The notes under the pieces: model-generated
Database searches by the model: none
Told to the model about the DNA's origin: nothing
Seen by the model: the letters and a program-made list of their open reading frames with translations, nothing else
In this document: positions 1 to 8,320 of the stretch, piece by piece
Position numbering within the stretch: the stretch's first letter is position 1
How the letters are laid out: each line of letters starts with the position of its first letter
Made by a program: the position numbers and the translations under genes
Assembly (NCBI RefSeq): GCF_008632335.1
Contig: NZ_VWXX01000002.1
Coordinates: 62,001-126,000 of the forward strand
Length of the DNA: 64,000 nucleotides
Origin: Thiohalocapsa marina
Lineage (GTDB): Bacteria > Pseudomonadota > Gammaproteobacteria > Chromatiales > Chromatiaceae
Direction of reading: 5' to 3'

Positions 1-1
1 T

Positions 2-1714
2 GTGACAGCGAGCGCCACAGCGGCTGCCCCCACCCCCGAGGCCGGCGTGATCGCCTGGCTGCAGCGCCACGACAAGCTGCCCGCCGGCGATCTGGCGCGG
101 GCGCGCAAGCTGGCCGAGGACGGCGGCGACCCGCTGCGGGTCATGCTGGTGCGCCTGGGCCTGGTCTCCGACCGGGACATGGCCACGGCCATGGCCCAGG
201 TGATGGACCTGCCGCTGATCGAGGCGGACGACTTCCCGGAGCAGCCGCTGCTGGACGAGCAACTGAGCCAGCGATTTCTGAAGGACGCCCGAGTGGTACC
301 GCTGCGCGAGGACGACGACGGCGTCGAGCTGGCGGTGGCCGATCCGGTGGACCCGTTCGCGATGCAGGCGGTGGCCATGGCCGTGGCCCGCCCGGTGCGC
401 CTGCGCGTGGCCCTGCCCACCGACATCGACGCGGCGCTGGAGCGCCTGTACGCCCCGCCGCCGGAGGACCTGCCCGACACCGACCTGGAGGCGGACCTGG
501 GCAACGTCAGCGAGGAGGACATCGAGCACCTGCGCGACCTGGCCAGCGAGGCGCCGGTGATCCGGCTGGTCAACCAGATCATGCAGCGGGCGGTGGAGTC
601 GCGCGCCTCGGACGTGCACATCGAGCCCTTCGCCGACCAGCTCAAGGTGCGCTACCGCATCGACGGCATCCTCAAGGAATCCGAGTCGCCGCCGGTGCGC
701 TCCACCGCGGCGGTGATCTCGCGCATCAAGATCCTGGCCAAGCTCAACATCGCCGAGCGCCGCCTGCCCCAGGACGGGCGCATCCCGCTGCGGGTGCAGG
801 GCAAGGAGCTGGACCTGCGCGTCTCCACCGTGCCCACCATGTTCGGCGAGAGCGTGGTCATGCGCCTGCTGGACAAGGAGAGCGTGCGCTTCGACTTCGA
901 CGCCCTGGGCTTCGACGGCCCGCCCCGCGAGCGGCTGCTGCGGGTGCTGCACCAGCCCCACGGCATCTTCCTGGTGACCGGCCCCACCGGCAGTGGCAAG
1001 AGCACCACGCTTTACACCGCGCTCAGCCGGCTGAATACCGAGGACCGCAAGATCATCACCGTGGAAGATCCGGTGGAGTACCAGCTGTCGGGCATCAATC
1101 AGATCCCGGTCAAGGCCTCCATCGGCATGACCTTCGCCCATGCCCTGCGGGCCATCGTGCGCCAGGACCCGGATATCATCATGGTCGGCGAGATGCGCGA
1201 CCTGGAGACCGCCCGCATCGCCGTGCAGTCGGCCCTGACCGGCCATGTGGTGCTCTCCACATTGCACACCAACGACGCCGCCAGCGGCGTCACGCGGCTG
1301 CTCGACATGGGCGTCGAGGACTACCTGCTCACCAGCACCATCAACGGCATCCTCGCCCAGCGGCTGGTGCGCCGCCTGTGCCCCGAGTGCCGCCAGCCCT
1401 ACCAGCCCATGCCGGAGATGGCGGCGCGCTTCCTGCAACTGCCCGACAGACCCGGCGGCCCGGTCACGCTGTACCGCCCCGGCGGCTGCGACGCCTGTAA
1501 CGGCACCGGCTATCATGGCCGGCTGGTGATCGCCGAGGTGCTGCTGATGAGCGACCAGATCCGCCAGGCCGTGCTGCGCCATGCCAGCGCCAGCGAGATC
1601 CAGCGCATTGCCGTGGACGAGGACATGACCACCATGTACCAGGACGGCCTGCGCAAGGCTGCCGCCGGCCTGACTACGGTGGAAGAGGTGCTGCGAGTGG
1701 CGGAAGACAAGTAA
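2..1714 (+). CDS. gspE: T2SS assembly ATPase GspE
   Basis: Cytoplasmic hexameric ATPase that powers pseudopilus assembly in type II secretion. The 570-residue protein has the expected length. It shows an N-terminal T2SSE domain, a Walker A motif GPTGSGKST at about residues 327-335, a Walker B region with IIMVGEMRD near 392, and the paired CxxC zinc motif (CPEC near 461, CDAC near 498) that separates GspE from many other secretion ATPases. Translation begins with GTG at the second base of the window, so an upstream start cannot be excluded. gspF starts 3 bases after its stop, so the two are almost certainly co-transcribed. PilB is the closest alternative, but the gspF-to-gspD neighbours settle it. 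Confidence 0.95.
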   Translation: MTASATAAAPTPEAGVIAWLQRHDKLPAGDLARARKLAEDGGDPLRVMLVRLGLVSDRDMATAMAQVMDLPLIEADDFPEQPLLDEQLSQRFLKDARVVPLREDDDGVELAVADPVDPFAMQAVAMAVARPVRLRVALPTDIDAALERLYAPPPEDLPDTDLEADLGNVSEEDIEHLRDLASEAPVIRLVNQIMQRAVESRASDVHIEPFADQLKVRYRIDGILKESESPPVRSTAAVISRIKILAKLNIAERRLPQDGRIPLRVQGKELDLRVSTVPTMFGESVVMRLLDKESVRFDFDALGFDGPPRERLLRVLHQPHGIFLVTGPTGSGKSTTLYTALSRLNTEDRKIITVEDPVEYQLSGINQIPVKASIGMTFAHALRAIVRQDPDIIMVGEMRDLETARIAVQSALTGHVVLSTLHTNDAASGVTRLLDMGVEDYLLTSTINGILAQRLVRRLCPECRQPYQPMPEMAARFLQLPDRPGGPVTLYRPGGCDACNGTGYHGRLVIAEVLLMSDQIRQAVLRHASASEIQRIAVDEDMTTMYQDGLRKAAAGLTTVEEVLRVAEDK

Positions 1715-1717
1715 CCC

Positions 1718-2926
1718 ATGCCAAGGTTCTACTACAAGGCGGTCAGGCTCGACGGCGAAGAGGTGGAGGGCGAGCAGGAGGCGGCGGACGAGGCCGCGCT
1801 GATCCAGCGCCTGCAGGCCGACGGCCTGCTGCCGGTGCAGACCCGCTCCGCCGGCGGCCTGACCGCGCAACTGGCCCGGCGCCGGCGCCGGCGGCTGTCG
1901 GCCAAGGACATCGAGGTGCTGACCCGTCAGCTGGCCACCCTGCTGGAGGCCCAGCTCACGCTGGACCGCTCGCTGGCGGTGCTGGTGGACCTGACGCCGG
2001 AGGAGCACGCGGTCAAGGTGCTGTCGGACCTGCAGCAGCGGGTGCGTGGTGGCGCCACCTTCTCCGCCGCGCTGGAGGCCCAGGATGGCCAGTTCCCGCG
2101 GCTGTATGTCAACATGGTGCGCGCCGGCGAGGCCAGCGGCGCCCTGGGCGACGTCATGGCGCGGCTGGCGGACTACCTGGAACGCAGCGCCGAGTTGCGC
2201 GGCACCGTCACCTCGGCGCTGGTCTACCCCAGCATCCTGCTGGCGGTGGCTGGGCTGTCGGTGATCATGCTGCTGGTGTTCGTGGTGCCGCAGTTCACCG
2301 TGCTGTTCGAGGACATGGGCGCCGCCCTGCCGCTGCCCACGCGCATCGTCGTCGCCACCGGCGATCTGTTCCGCGGTTACTGGTGGGCGCTGCTGGTGCT
2401 GGTGGCGGTCATCGCCGTGCTGCTGGAGCGCTGGCTGCAGAATCCGGACAACCGGCGCCGCTTCGATTACCGGCTGATGCGCCTGCCGCTGCTGGGCGAT
2501 CTGCTGTGGAAGATGGAGACCGCCCGCTTCTGCCACACCCTGTCCACGCTGCTGAAGAACGGCCTGACCCTGTTCAGCGGGCTGAGCCTGGCCAAGGAGG
2601 TGGTCAGCAATCGCAAGATCGGCGACGGCCTGGACGAGGTAGGCGACGGCCTCAAGCACGGCCGCGGCCTGGCCGAGCCCCTGACCACACGCCAGGTGCT
2701 GCCGGAGCTGGCGCTGCAGATGATCCGCGTCGGCGAGGAATCCGGCACCCTGGACGCCATGCTGGCCAAGGTGGCCGACATCTTCGACCGCGAGACCAGG
2801 GCCAGCGTGCAGCGCATGCTCACCCTGCTGGAGCCGGTACTCATCATCGGCCTGGGCATCTTCATCGCCGGCATCATCATCTCCATCCTGATGGCGATCC
2901 TGGGGGCCAATGAACTCGTTGTTTAA
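1718..2926 (+). CDS. gspF: T2SS inner-membrane platform protein GspF
   Basis: Polytopic inner-membrane protein that couples GspE to pseudopilin assembly. The 402 residues match the family, with two repeated T2SSF cytoplasmic domains (the first after a basic RRRRRRLSAKDIEVLTRQLA-like stretch near residue 55). Hydrophobic segments lie near 170-195, 220-235 and at the C-terminus (IIGLGIFIAGIIISILMAIL). It starts 3 bases after gspE. Its last four codons plus the stop are part of the tandem repeat that follows: copies of the sequence around the stop recur at 3044 and 3142, so the repeat was generated by duplication of DNA including the end of this gene. Confidence 0.95.
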   Translation: MPRFYYKAVRLDGEEVEGEQEAADEAALIQRLQADGLLPVQTRSAGGLTAQLARRRRRRLSAKDIEVLTRQLATLLEAQLTLDRSLAVLVDLTPEEHAVKVLSDLQQRVRGGATFSAALEAQDGQFPRLYVNMVRAGEASGALGDVMARLADYLERSAELRGTVTSALVYPSILLAVAGLSVIMLLVFVVPQFTVLFEDMGAALPLPTRIVVATGDLFRGYWWALLVLVAVIAVLLERWLQNPDNRRRFDYRLMRLPLLGDLLWKMETARFCHTLSTLLKNGLTLFSGLSLAKEVVSNRKIGDGLDEVGDGLKHGRGLAEPLTTRQVLPELALQMIRVGEESGTLDAMLAKVADIFDRETRASVQRMLTLLEPVLIIGLGIFIAGIIISILMAILGANELVV

Positions 2927-3270
2927 TAAAAACCGGTAGCCGGTAGGGTGGACAAGCGCAGCGCCGTCCACCAAAACACGGTGGTGATTTAAGTCCACCA
3001 AACCACGCTGGTGGAAACGCTGCGCTTATTCCACCCTACTGTGCTCGTTGTGTAATAAAAGTCGGTAGCCGGTAGGGTGGACAAGCGCAGCGCCGTCCAC
3101 CGAACCTGGTGGAAACGCTGCGCTTATTCCACCCTACTGCGCTCGTTGTGTAATAAAAGCCGGTAGCCGGTAGGGTGGACAAGCGTAGCGCCGTCCACCA
3201 AAACACGGTGGTGATTTAAGTCCACCAAACCACGCTGGTGGAAACGCTGCGCTTGTTCCACCCTACTGCG
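2915..3270 (+). repeat. Three tandem palindromic repeats copied from the gspF 3' end
   Basis: Fills the 381-base gap between gspF and gspG. Three units begin at 2915, 3044 and 3142, each opening with ctcgttgt(t/g)taataaaa, which in the first unit is the gspF stop region. Each unit is an inverted repeat with arms ggtagggtggacaagcg and cgctgcgctt(a/g)ttccacc. Unit 2 lacks about 31 internal bases present in units 1 and 3. The hairpin core looks like a dispersed REP/MITE-type element. It may attenuate or terminate transcription inside the gsp operon, although there is no T-run after the stems. Confidence 0.85.
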
Positions 3271-3307
3271 CTGGCGGCTTTTTCTTTCCTAAAGGAGATC
3301 ACAATCC

Positions 3308-3751
3308 ATGTCACATCGCAGGATCAAACATCGGCGCTCCGGCGCCGGCTTCACGCTGGTGGAACTGCTGGTGGTGCTGGCCATCCTCGGCCTGCTGGCC
3401 GGATTGGTGGGGCCGCAGGTGATGAAATTCCTCGGCAGTTCCAAGAGCAAGACCGCCGCGCTGCAGATCGAGGATCTGGCCGCAACGCTGGACCTGTACC
3501 GGCTGGAGGTCGGCCGCTATCCCAGCAGCTCCGAAGGGCTCGAGGCGCTGGTCTCCGACCCCGGCAACGCGCCCAACTGGAACGGGCCCTACCTGCGCAA
3601 GGGCCAGGTACCCAAGGACCCCTGGGGCAACGCCTACCAGTACCGCGCCCCCGGCGACAACGGCCCCTACGATATCTGGTCCCTGGGCGCCGACGGCCGC
3701 GAGGGCGGTGAGGGCGAGGACAAGGACATCAACAGCTGGGAGTCCGCTTGA
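3308..3751 (+). CDS. gspG: T2SS major pseudopilin GspG
   Basis: Main subunit of the periplasmic T2SS pseudopilus. A 14-residue basic leader ends at G14, followed by F15-TLVE19, the prepilin peptidase site with the conserved Glu at mature position 5. The C-terminal part carries the GspG signature (YPSSSEGL, KDPWGN-x-YQY, YDIWSLGADG), and the acidic tail binds calcium in homologues. The 147-residue length is typical. The ATG at 3308 has an aaggag ribosome site about 10 bases upstream. That this gene has its own strong ribosome site just after the palindromic repeat array suggests translation independent of gspF. Confidence 0.95.
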   Translation: MSHRRIKHRRSGAGFTLVELLVVLAILGLLAGLVGPQVMKFLGSSKSKTAALQIEDLAATLDLYRLEVGRYPSSSEGLEALVSDPGNAPNWNGPYLRKGQVPKDPWGNAYQYRAPGDNGPYDIWSLGADGREGGEGEDKDINSWESA

Positions 3752-3974
3752 CGCCGCGCTCCGTTCCAGGCCCAACGCCTGGCGCGCACCGCGGCGCGGA
3801 GCAGCGGCGTGCCCACGTGGCGCGCGGGCACGAGGGAGGGGTTTCCGCGTCATGCCGGTTCCCGCGCACCGCGTCGGAGTCCAATGCGCCGATCATCCGG
3901 GGCGCCGCCGGCATCCCGTTCGGGTTAGTGCGCGTCCAGCCAGGCGATAACCGGTGGCGCCACTTAAATGCGCG

Positions 3975-4628
3975 ATGGCTGATATGGGCGCTCTGAACAC
4001 CACGACTTACAGGCGGCCGGGCGCCAATCAGCCACGTGCTTCGCGTAAGTTTCTGTCCTATCGGCCGCATCCGGTGGGGATAGCCTGTCGACGGCGCGGC
4101 TTCACCCTGGTGGAACTGCTGGTGGTGCTGGCCATCGCCGGCCTGCTGCTGGCGGTGACGCCGCCGCTGATCACCGCCGCCCTGCCGGGCGTCGAGCTCA
4201 AGGCCGCGGCCCGGCGCACCGCTGGCGGGCTGCGCCTGGCCCGGGAGGCGGCCATCGCCTCCGGCCGCGATGCCGCCTGGGTCATCGATATCGAGGACAA
4301 CCGCTATCGCATCCTCTCCGGCGGCTCCGCCGAGAACCACGCCGGCGACCAGTTCAGTGATCAGTCTAGTGATCAGCTAGGGGACCAGGCCGCCGTCCGG
4401 TCAGGCCCGCCCGAGGGCCGCGGCGGTCGCCTGCCCGCTGGAATCGACATCGAGCTGGTGGCTGCCGCCGCGGAGATGCAGAGCGACCGCGTCGGCGGCA
4501 TCCGCTTCTTTCCGGATGGCACCTCCACCGGCGGTCGCGTCATCCTGAAACGCGGCGACAGCGGCTACCAGGTGGGCGTCAACTGGCTCACCGGGCGCAT
4601 CCTGATCGCCGCATGGCAAGACCAGTGA
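3975..4628 (+). CDS. gspH: T2SS minor pseudopilin GspH
   Basis: Minor pseudopilin of the T2SS tip or shaft. The cleavage site RRRG|FTLVELLVVLA is clear, followed by the GspH-type region (RTAGGLRLAREAAIASGRDAAWVID) and a C-terminal pattern IRFFPDGTSTGGRVIL typical of GspH/FimT. The start is uncertain. ATG 3975 gives an unusually long 42-residue leader, GTG 4074 would give a normal 9-residue leader, and none has a clear ribosome site. Mid-protein, a short run of GDQFSDQSSDQLGDQ comes from a small direct repeat (gtgatcag) around 4355-4385, probably a surface loop expansion. The 220 bases before it hold no recognisable gene. Confidence 0.85.
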   Translation: MADMGALNTTTYRRPGANQPRASRKFLSYRPHPVGIACRRRGFTLVELLVVLAIAGLLLAVTPPLITAALPGVELKAAARRTAGGLRLAREAAIASGRDAAWVIDIEDNRYRILSGGSAENHAGDQFSDQSSDQLGDQAAVRSGPPEGRGGRLPAGIDIELVAAAAEMQSDRVGGIRFFPDGTSTGGRVILKRGDSGYQVGVNWLTGRILIAAWQDQ

Positions 4629-4639
4629 CCATGATGGCG

Positions 4640-4985
4640 CGCGAACCAAACACCAGACCAGCCGCCCCGCGGGAACCAATCCACGGCCAAAGCAACAAGC
4701 CAGCGGCACCGCCGGATTCACGCCGCGGGCGAAGCGAAAAGCCAGCCACACCGCCGGAATTGCCGCGTGGGCGTGGTGGCAGCGGGCGGGGGTCTCGACC
4801 GCATGGATGCGGTCGTGAAGCCTGCATGGACGGATTCACGGCGTCCCCCGGCCGCTGCCACCACGCCCGCGCTGCGGCCACACCCATGAATCGGTCCAAA
4901 GCCAAGGATCCGGCCACGCCTGAGCTTCTGGTCACGCACAAGAATCTGTCCACGCAAACCCAGAAACAGCACAACCAAAAATCAC
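4640..4985 (+). repeat. Degenerate tandem array of about 42 bases within the gspI leader region
   Basis: Between the gspH stop and the gspI cleavage site the DNA is a chain of degenerate units of about 42 bases. Examples begin near 4669 and 4714, with gccagc(g/c)(g/a)caccgccg at their ends. Weaker copies lie on both sides of the palindromic element at 4769-4868. The reading frame stays open across it, giving a Pro/Arg-rich sequence that is unlike a prepilin leader. The repeat is seen directly; its origin is unknown. Confidence 0.6.
4769..4868 (+). repeat. Palindromic dispersed element, copy 1
   Basis: The outer arms 4769-4792 and 4845-4868 are inverted repeats matching at 23 of 24 positions. 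The 52-base core 4793-4844 contains an inner hairpin (cgaccgcat / atgcggtcg) and a second stem gtgaa/ttcac. A second copy on the minus strand at 58317-58426 shares 46 of 52 core bases but has different outer arms. Both copies sit inside open reading frames and are read in the same frame, producing the peptide pattern GCxREAxxDGFTAxPGR. Confidence 0.8.
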
Positions 4986-5380
4986 TGCGCACACGCCAAA
5001 GCCAGCGCGGCTTCTCCCTGCTGGAGGTCCTGGTCGCCTTCGCCATCCTGGCGCTGTCCCTCGGCGTGCTGATGCAGATCTTCTCCAGGGCCATGAACAC
5101 CACCGCCTTCAGCGCCAATTACAGCCGCGCCGTGGCGCTGGCCGAGGCCAAGCTGGGCAGCGTCGGCGCCGACATCCCGCTGGAACAGGGCGCGTACAGC
5201 GGCGAGCCGGAAGACGGCCTGGACTGGGTGGTCAACATCCAGCCCTACCCGCTGCCGGAGGCCTTCACCGACAGCCCCGTGGCGCAACCCTACGCGGTCA
5301 CGGCCATCGCCTCCTGGCCCAGCCCGACCGGCGCCCGCCGCGTGGTCCTGCGCAGCATCCGCCTGGGGGCGCCCCTGTGA
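4886..5380 (+). CDS. gspI: T2SS minor pseudopilin GspI
   Basis: Minor pseudopilin that nucleates the pseudopilus tip with GspJ and GspK. The site SQRG|FSLLEVLVAFAILALSLGVL is typical of GspI, and the remaining 120 or so residues fit the family (RAVALAEAKLGSVG; GLDWVVNIQPY). The open frame reaches back to an ATG at 4613 overlapping the gspH stop, which would add a 130-residue Arg/Pro-rich leader made of repeats. The ATG at 4886 is the last in-frame ATG before the cleavage site and still leaves a 42-residue leader. No ribosome site is convincing, so the true start is open. Its stop overlaps the gspJ GTG. Confidence 0.88.
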   Translation: MNRSKAKDPATPELLVTHKNLSTQTQKQHNQKSLRTRQSQRGFSLLEVLVAFAILALSLGVLMQIFSRAMNTTAFSANYSRAVALAEAKLGSVGADIPLEQGAYSGEPEDGLDWVVNIQPYPLPEAFTDSPVAQPYAVTAIASWPSPTGARRVVLRSIRLGAPL

Positions 5381-6135
5381 CCACAGGCCCGGCCCGCCAC
5401 GACCGGAGCGCCGGCTTCACCCTGGTGGAGCTGCTGATCGCGCTGGTGCTCATCGCCGTCATCACCGTGCTCATGTTCTCCGGCCTGCGCCTCGGCTCCC
5501 GCGCCTGGGAGGGCGTCGAGACCGTCTCCGACCGCGTCGCCGACATCCGCGTCGCGCACAACTTCATCGGCCGCACCCTGCGCCAGGCTCGTGCCGTCGA
5601 GCTCGTGTTCGACGGCCAGCCCATGCTGGTCTTCTCGGGCGATGCCGAGCGCATCGAACTGGTCGCGCCCCTCTCGGAGCACGTCGGCATCCCAGGCCTG
5701 TACGTCCTGCGCCTCACCCTGGAAGACGCCGGCGACCACCCGCGCCTGGTGCTCACCCGCTGGCTGCTGCATGCCGACGTGCTTGCCGGCGGCGACGATG
5801 TTCCGGAATGGGAGCCGCTCATGCAGGCATCGGCCATCGGCGACAATTCCAGCCCCTTCGACCAGGATCTCGCCGCCGGCGCCTTTGGCCGCACCGTGCT
5901 GCTGCCCCAGGTGGCGGAGTTCCGGCTCGCCTATTTCGGCATCGCCGAGGGCGAGCAGGAACCCGAGTGGCTCGACGAGTGGACAGACCAGCCGCGGCTG
6001 CCGCTCAAGGTGCGGCTGGCGCTGAGCACGCCGCGGCAGGGCTGGCCCGAATCCGTGATCGAGCTCGCGGGTCAGGCGGTCGGTGGAGGCCGGTCTGGTC
6101 GCAGCGGCACAACCTTTGGCGCTGGAGGATACTGA
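5377..6135 (+). CDS. gspJ: T2SS minor pseudopilin GspJ
   Basis: Minor pseudopilin of the tip complex. A 13-residue leader ends at G13, followed by FTLVELLIALVLIAVITVLMF with Glu at mature position 5. Downstream motifs (GLRLGSRAWEGVE; YVLRLTLED; LLPQVAEFRLAYFG; WTDQPRLPLKVRLAL) fit GspJ. The 252-residue length fits. The GTG start overlaps the gspI stop (GTGA), indicating translational coupling. A 100-base gap then separates it from gspK. Confidence 0.9.
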   Translation: MTTGPARHDRSAGFTLVELLIALVLIAVITVLMFSGLRLGSRAWEGVETVSDRVADIRVAHNFIGRTLRQARAVELVFDGQPMLVFSGDAERIELVAPLSEHVGIPGLYVLRLTLEDAGDHPRLVLTRWLLHADVLAGGDDVPEWEPLMQASAIGDNSSPFDQDLAAGAFGRTVLLPQVAEFRLAYFGIAEGEQEPEWLDEWTDQPRLPLKVRLALSTPRQGWPESVIELAGQAVGGGRSGRSGTTFGAGGY

Positions 6136-6236
6136 TTTTCGCCCCCTGTTGGCCGGTCGGAACTGGTCCATGAATCGCGTTTCAATAATGCGTCCGGCCC
6201 GGTGCCGGGTGCGCCATCCATCTCAAGGAGGGTTCG

Positions 6237-7142
6237 ATGCAAGGTCGGCAACGGGTGCAGCAAGGCATGGCGCTGATCATGGTGCTCTGGGTCATCGCCT
6301 TGCTGACGGTGATGGCCCTCGGTCTCACCATGTCGCAACGTACCGCCGGAGCGCTGGCCCGCAACCAACTCGACGATGCCCGCTTTCGCGCCCTGGCAGA
6401 TGCCGCCATCAGCCTCGCCGCCTTTAACCTGCTCAGCACGCCGATCGAACTGAACCCGGTTGTCGGCGTCTGGATACCGGACGGCACTCCCAGAGAGTTG
6501 CTCGTCGGCGACTCTGTGCTGACACTGACCCTGAGCAACGAAGCATCGCGGCTCGATCTCAATGCCATCAGCAGCGACCAGTTACGCAGCTTGATCGAAC
6601 TCACCCAGGACGACCGTGCCGCAGAACCGTTACAGGTCGACGCGCTGGCCGATGCCATCATGGACTGGCGCGACGGCGACAGTCTGACGCTTCCGAACGG
6701 GGCGGAAGACGCGGACTACGACGCGGCCGCCTTGCCGCATGGCGCCGGCGACGCCCCGTTCAACGGCATCGAAGAACTGCGCCAGGTGCTCGGAATGACG
6801 AATGAAACCTATCGCCGCCTCGCCGCTGACCTGACGGTTGACAACGCGGCCGGCGGCGGGACGGACCTTGAATTCGCATCCGCCACCGTCCTCGCGGTGG
6901 TCCGGGGGATCCCGCTGGAAGATGCCCGGCGTGAAATTGACCAACGTCGGTCACCAGCCTCGCCGGATGGGCGGCTTGCCGCTCCGGTCGGTCGGGGCGG
7001 GCCTGTCTATCGGTTGGCCGTTTCGTGGGCCGAGGATCGCGCCGTCGTCCGCCACATGGAGGCGGTATTCGAAATTACCCCTGGTTCCACTCCGCCGTTC
7101 AGCATCTTCTGGCGCCGTTACGGCCTGACGACGGTACAATAA
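6237..7142 (+). CDS. gspK: T2SS pseudopilin-tip protein GspK
   Basis: Largest minor pseudopilin, thought to cap the pseudopilus. The leader ends at G10 and the mature protein begins MALIMVLWVIALLTVMALG, lacking Glu at position 5 as GspK proteins do. The helical-insert region (LDLNAISSDQLRSLIEL; ADAIMDWRDGD; NGIEELRQVLGM) is characteristic of the T2SSK family. At 301 residues it is of normal size. The ATG at 6237 has a strong aaggagg ribosome site 6 bases upstream. Its base composition is slightly less GC-rich than gspE/F. Confidence 0.9.
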   Translation: MQGRQRVQQGMALIMVLWVIALLTVMALGLTMSQRTAGALARNQLDDARFRALADAAISLAAFNLLSTPIELNPVVGVWIPDGTPRELLVGDSVLTLTLSNEASRLDLNAISSDQLRSLIELTQDDRAAEPLQVDALADAIMDWRDGDSLTLPNGAEDADYDAAALPHGAGDAPFNGIEELRQVLGMTNETYRRLAADLTVDNAAGGGTDLEFASATVLAVVRGIPLEDARREIDQRRSPASPDGRLAAPVGRGGPVYRLAVSWAEDRAVVRHMEAVFEITPGSTPPFSIFWRRYGLTTVQ

Positions 7143-7222
7143 ATCAAGGCTCGATCCCTGTCTGCTCGAGTCGGCGGAGTGGGTGACCTTCCGCTTCCAC
7201 TGCACGTTCCGGATCCTCATCC

Positions 7223-8320
7223 ATGAGTCGCACCGTCAGCATCAGTCGAATACCCCTTCCGCGGATTCCTTCGCTTGCCGTTCCTGCGCAGCTGTCGCGC
7301 TGGAAGGCTGCCCTGGTCCAGTGCCTGCCGGCCAGGCTGCGCCGTCTCCTGGCGTTTCGTCATCCGCAACTGGTCGTGATCCCCCGTGGTGATGCTGCCG
7401 AACTGCTGCGCCGCATCGATCATGAGACGGCGCATGTCGCGACCCTGGATCTCGCTGAACCGGAGGGGCTGGGGGATGTGGTCGCGATCACGCGACGGAA
7501 CGCCCGTTACAACCTCTGCGTCGAGCTTCCGGTCGATCGCGTGCTCGAGCGCCGAGTGGCGCTTCCGGTGCAGGTCAAGGACAATCTGCAGCGCGTCGTC
7601 TCCTACGAAATCGACCGCCTGACGCCATTCTCCGCGGCCGATGTCTATTACGATGCCCGGATCGCGGGCGTGCTGGCCCGGGGCGCAAAGCTCGATGTGC
7701 GCCTGGCCGTGTGCCGTCGTGCCGAGGTAGACGGTTGGCTGCGCCGGCTGAATGACGAAGGCGCCCCGGCCGACCGACTGACCTGGACCGGCGCCTGGCC
7801 TGGCGCCAACCTGCTGCCGCCGGCGGATCGTCCACGGCGCGGACGCGCCGCCACCGTCGTCTCGATCACCCTGCTCGCGCTGGTCGTCGTGCTCGCCGTG
7901 GCTGCGTTGGTCACGCCCTACTGGCAGAAATCGCGTCAGCACGATTTTCTGCAGGCCGAGCTCCGGCAGACCCGCGCGCGCGCGCTGGAGGTCGAGCGGC
8001 TGCGCGATGCCCTGGACAAGGCCCGCCTTGGCAGGGTCGAGATCCTGCGGCTTCGGCGCGAACAGCCGCGGATGACCGATCTTCTGCGCGAACTCACGGA
8101 GCGGTTGCCGGATGGAACCTGGGTACAGGTCCTCGACTTTCGTGATGGAGGCGTGGACCTGCGGGGAGAATCGGATCAGGCCACTGCCCTGATCCAGCTG
8201 CTGGAACAGGGCAGTGGCTTGAGCCAGGTCAGCTTCAGGTCGCCTGTCACCCAGGTCGCGGATACCGATCGGGAGCGTTTTCACGTCGCGTTTCTCTATC
8301 GCAGGCCCACGTCCCCATGA
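7223..8320 (+). CDS. gspL: T2SS inner-membrane protein GspL (PilN-domain type)
   Basis: Bitopic inner-membrane protein that links GspE to GspM. The cytoplasmic half (to about residue 205) has the degenerate actin-like pattern ending KDNLQRVVSYEIDRLTPFSAADVYYD, seen in GspL/PilM-N proteins. A single membrane helix lies near 209-233. The periplasmic part has a coiled stretch and a PilN-like ferredoxin fold (LLRELTERLPDGTWVQVLDF). The 365 residues and the position between gspK and gspM match XpsL-type proteins. Its end overlaps the start of gspM by 4 bases (ATGA). Confidence 0.82.
   Translation: MSRTVSISRIPLPRIPSLAVPAQLSRWKAALVQCLPARLRRLLAFRHPQLVVIPRGDAAELLRRIDHETAHVATLDLAEPEGLGDVVAITRRNARYNLCVELPVDRVLERRVALPVQVKDNLQRVVSYEIDRLTPFSAADVYYDARIAGVLARGAKLDVRLAVCRRAEVDGWLRRLNDEGAPADRLTWTGAWPGANLLPPADRPRRGRAATVVSITLLALVVVLAVAALVTPYWQKSRQHDFLQAELRQTRARALEVERLRDALDKARLGRVEILRLRREQPRMTDLLRELTERLPDGTWVQVLDFRDGGVDLRGESDQATALIQLLEQGSGLSQVSFRSPVTQVADTDRERFHVAFLYRRPTSP

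Noticed and set aside
2915-3270. Possible CRISPR array from the regular repeats
   Set aside because: The units are contiguous without unique spacers and are palindromes of about 100-130 bases; there are no cas genes.
3238-3711. 157-codon frame overlapping gspG in another frame
   Set aside because: gspG has the ribosome site and prepilin motif; the other frame is Arg/Gly-rich shadow.
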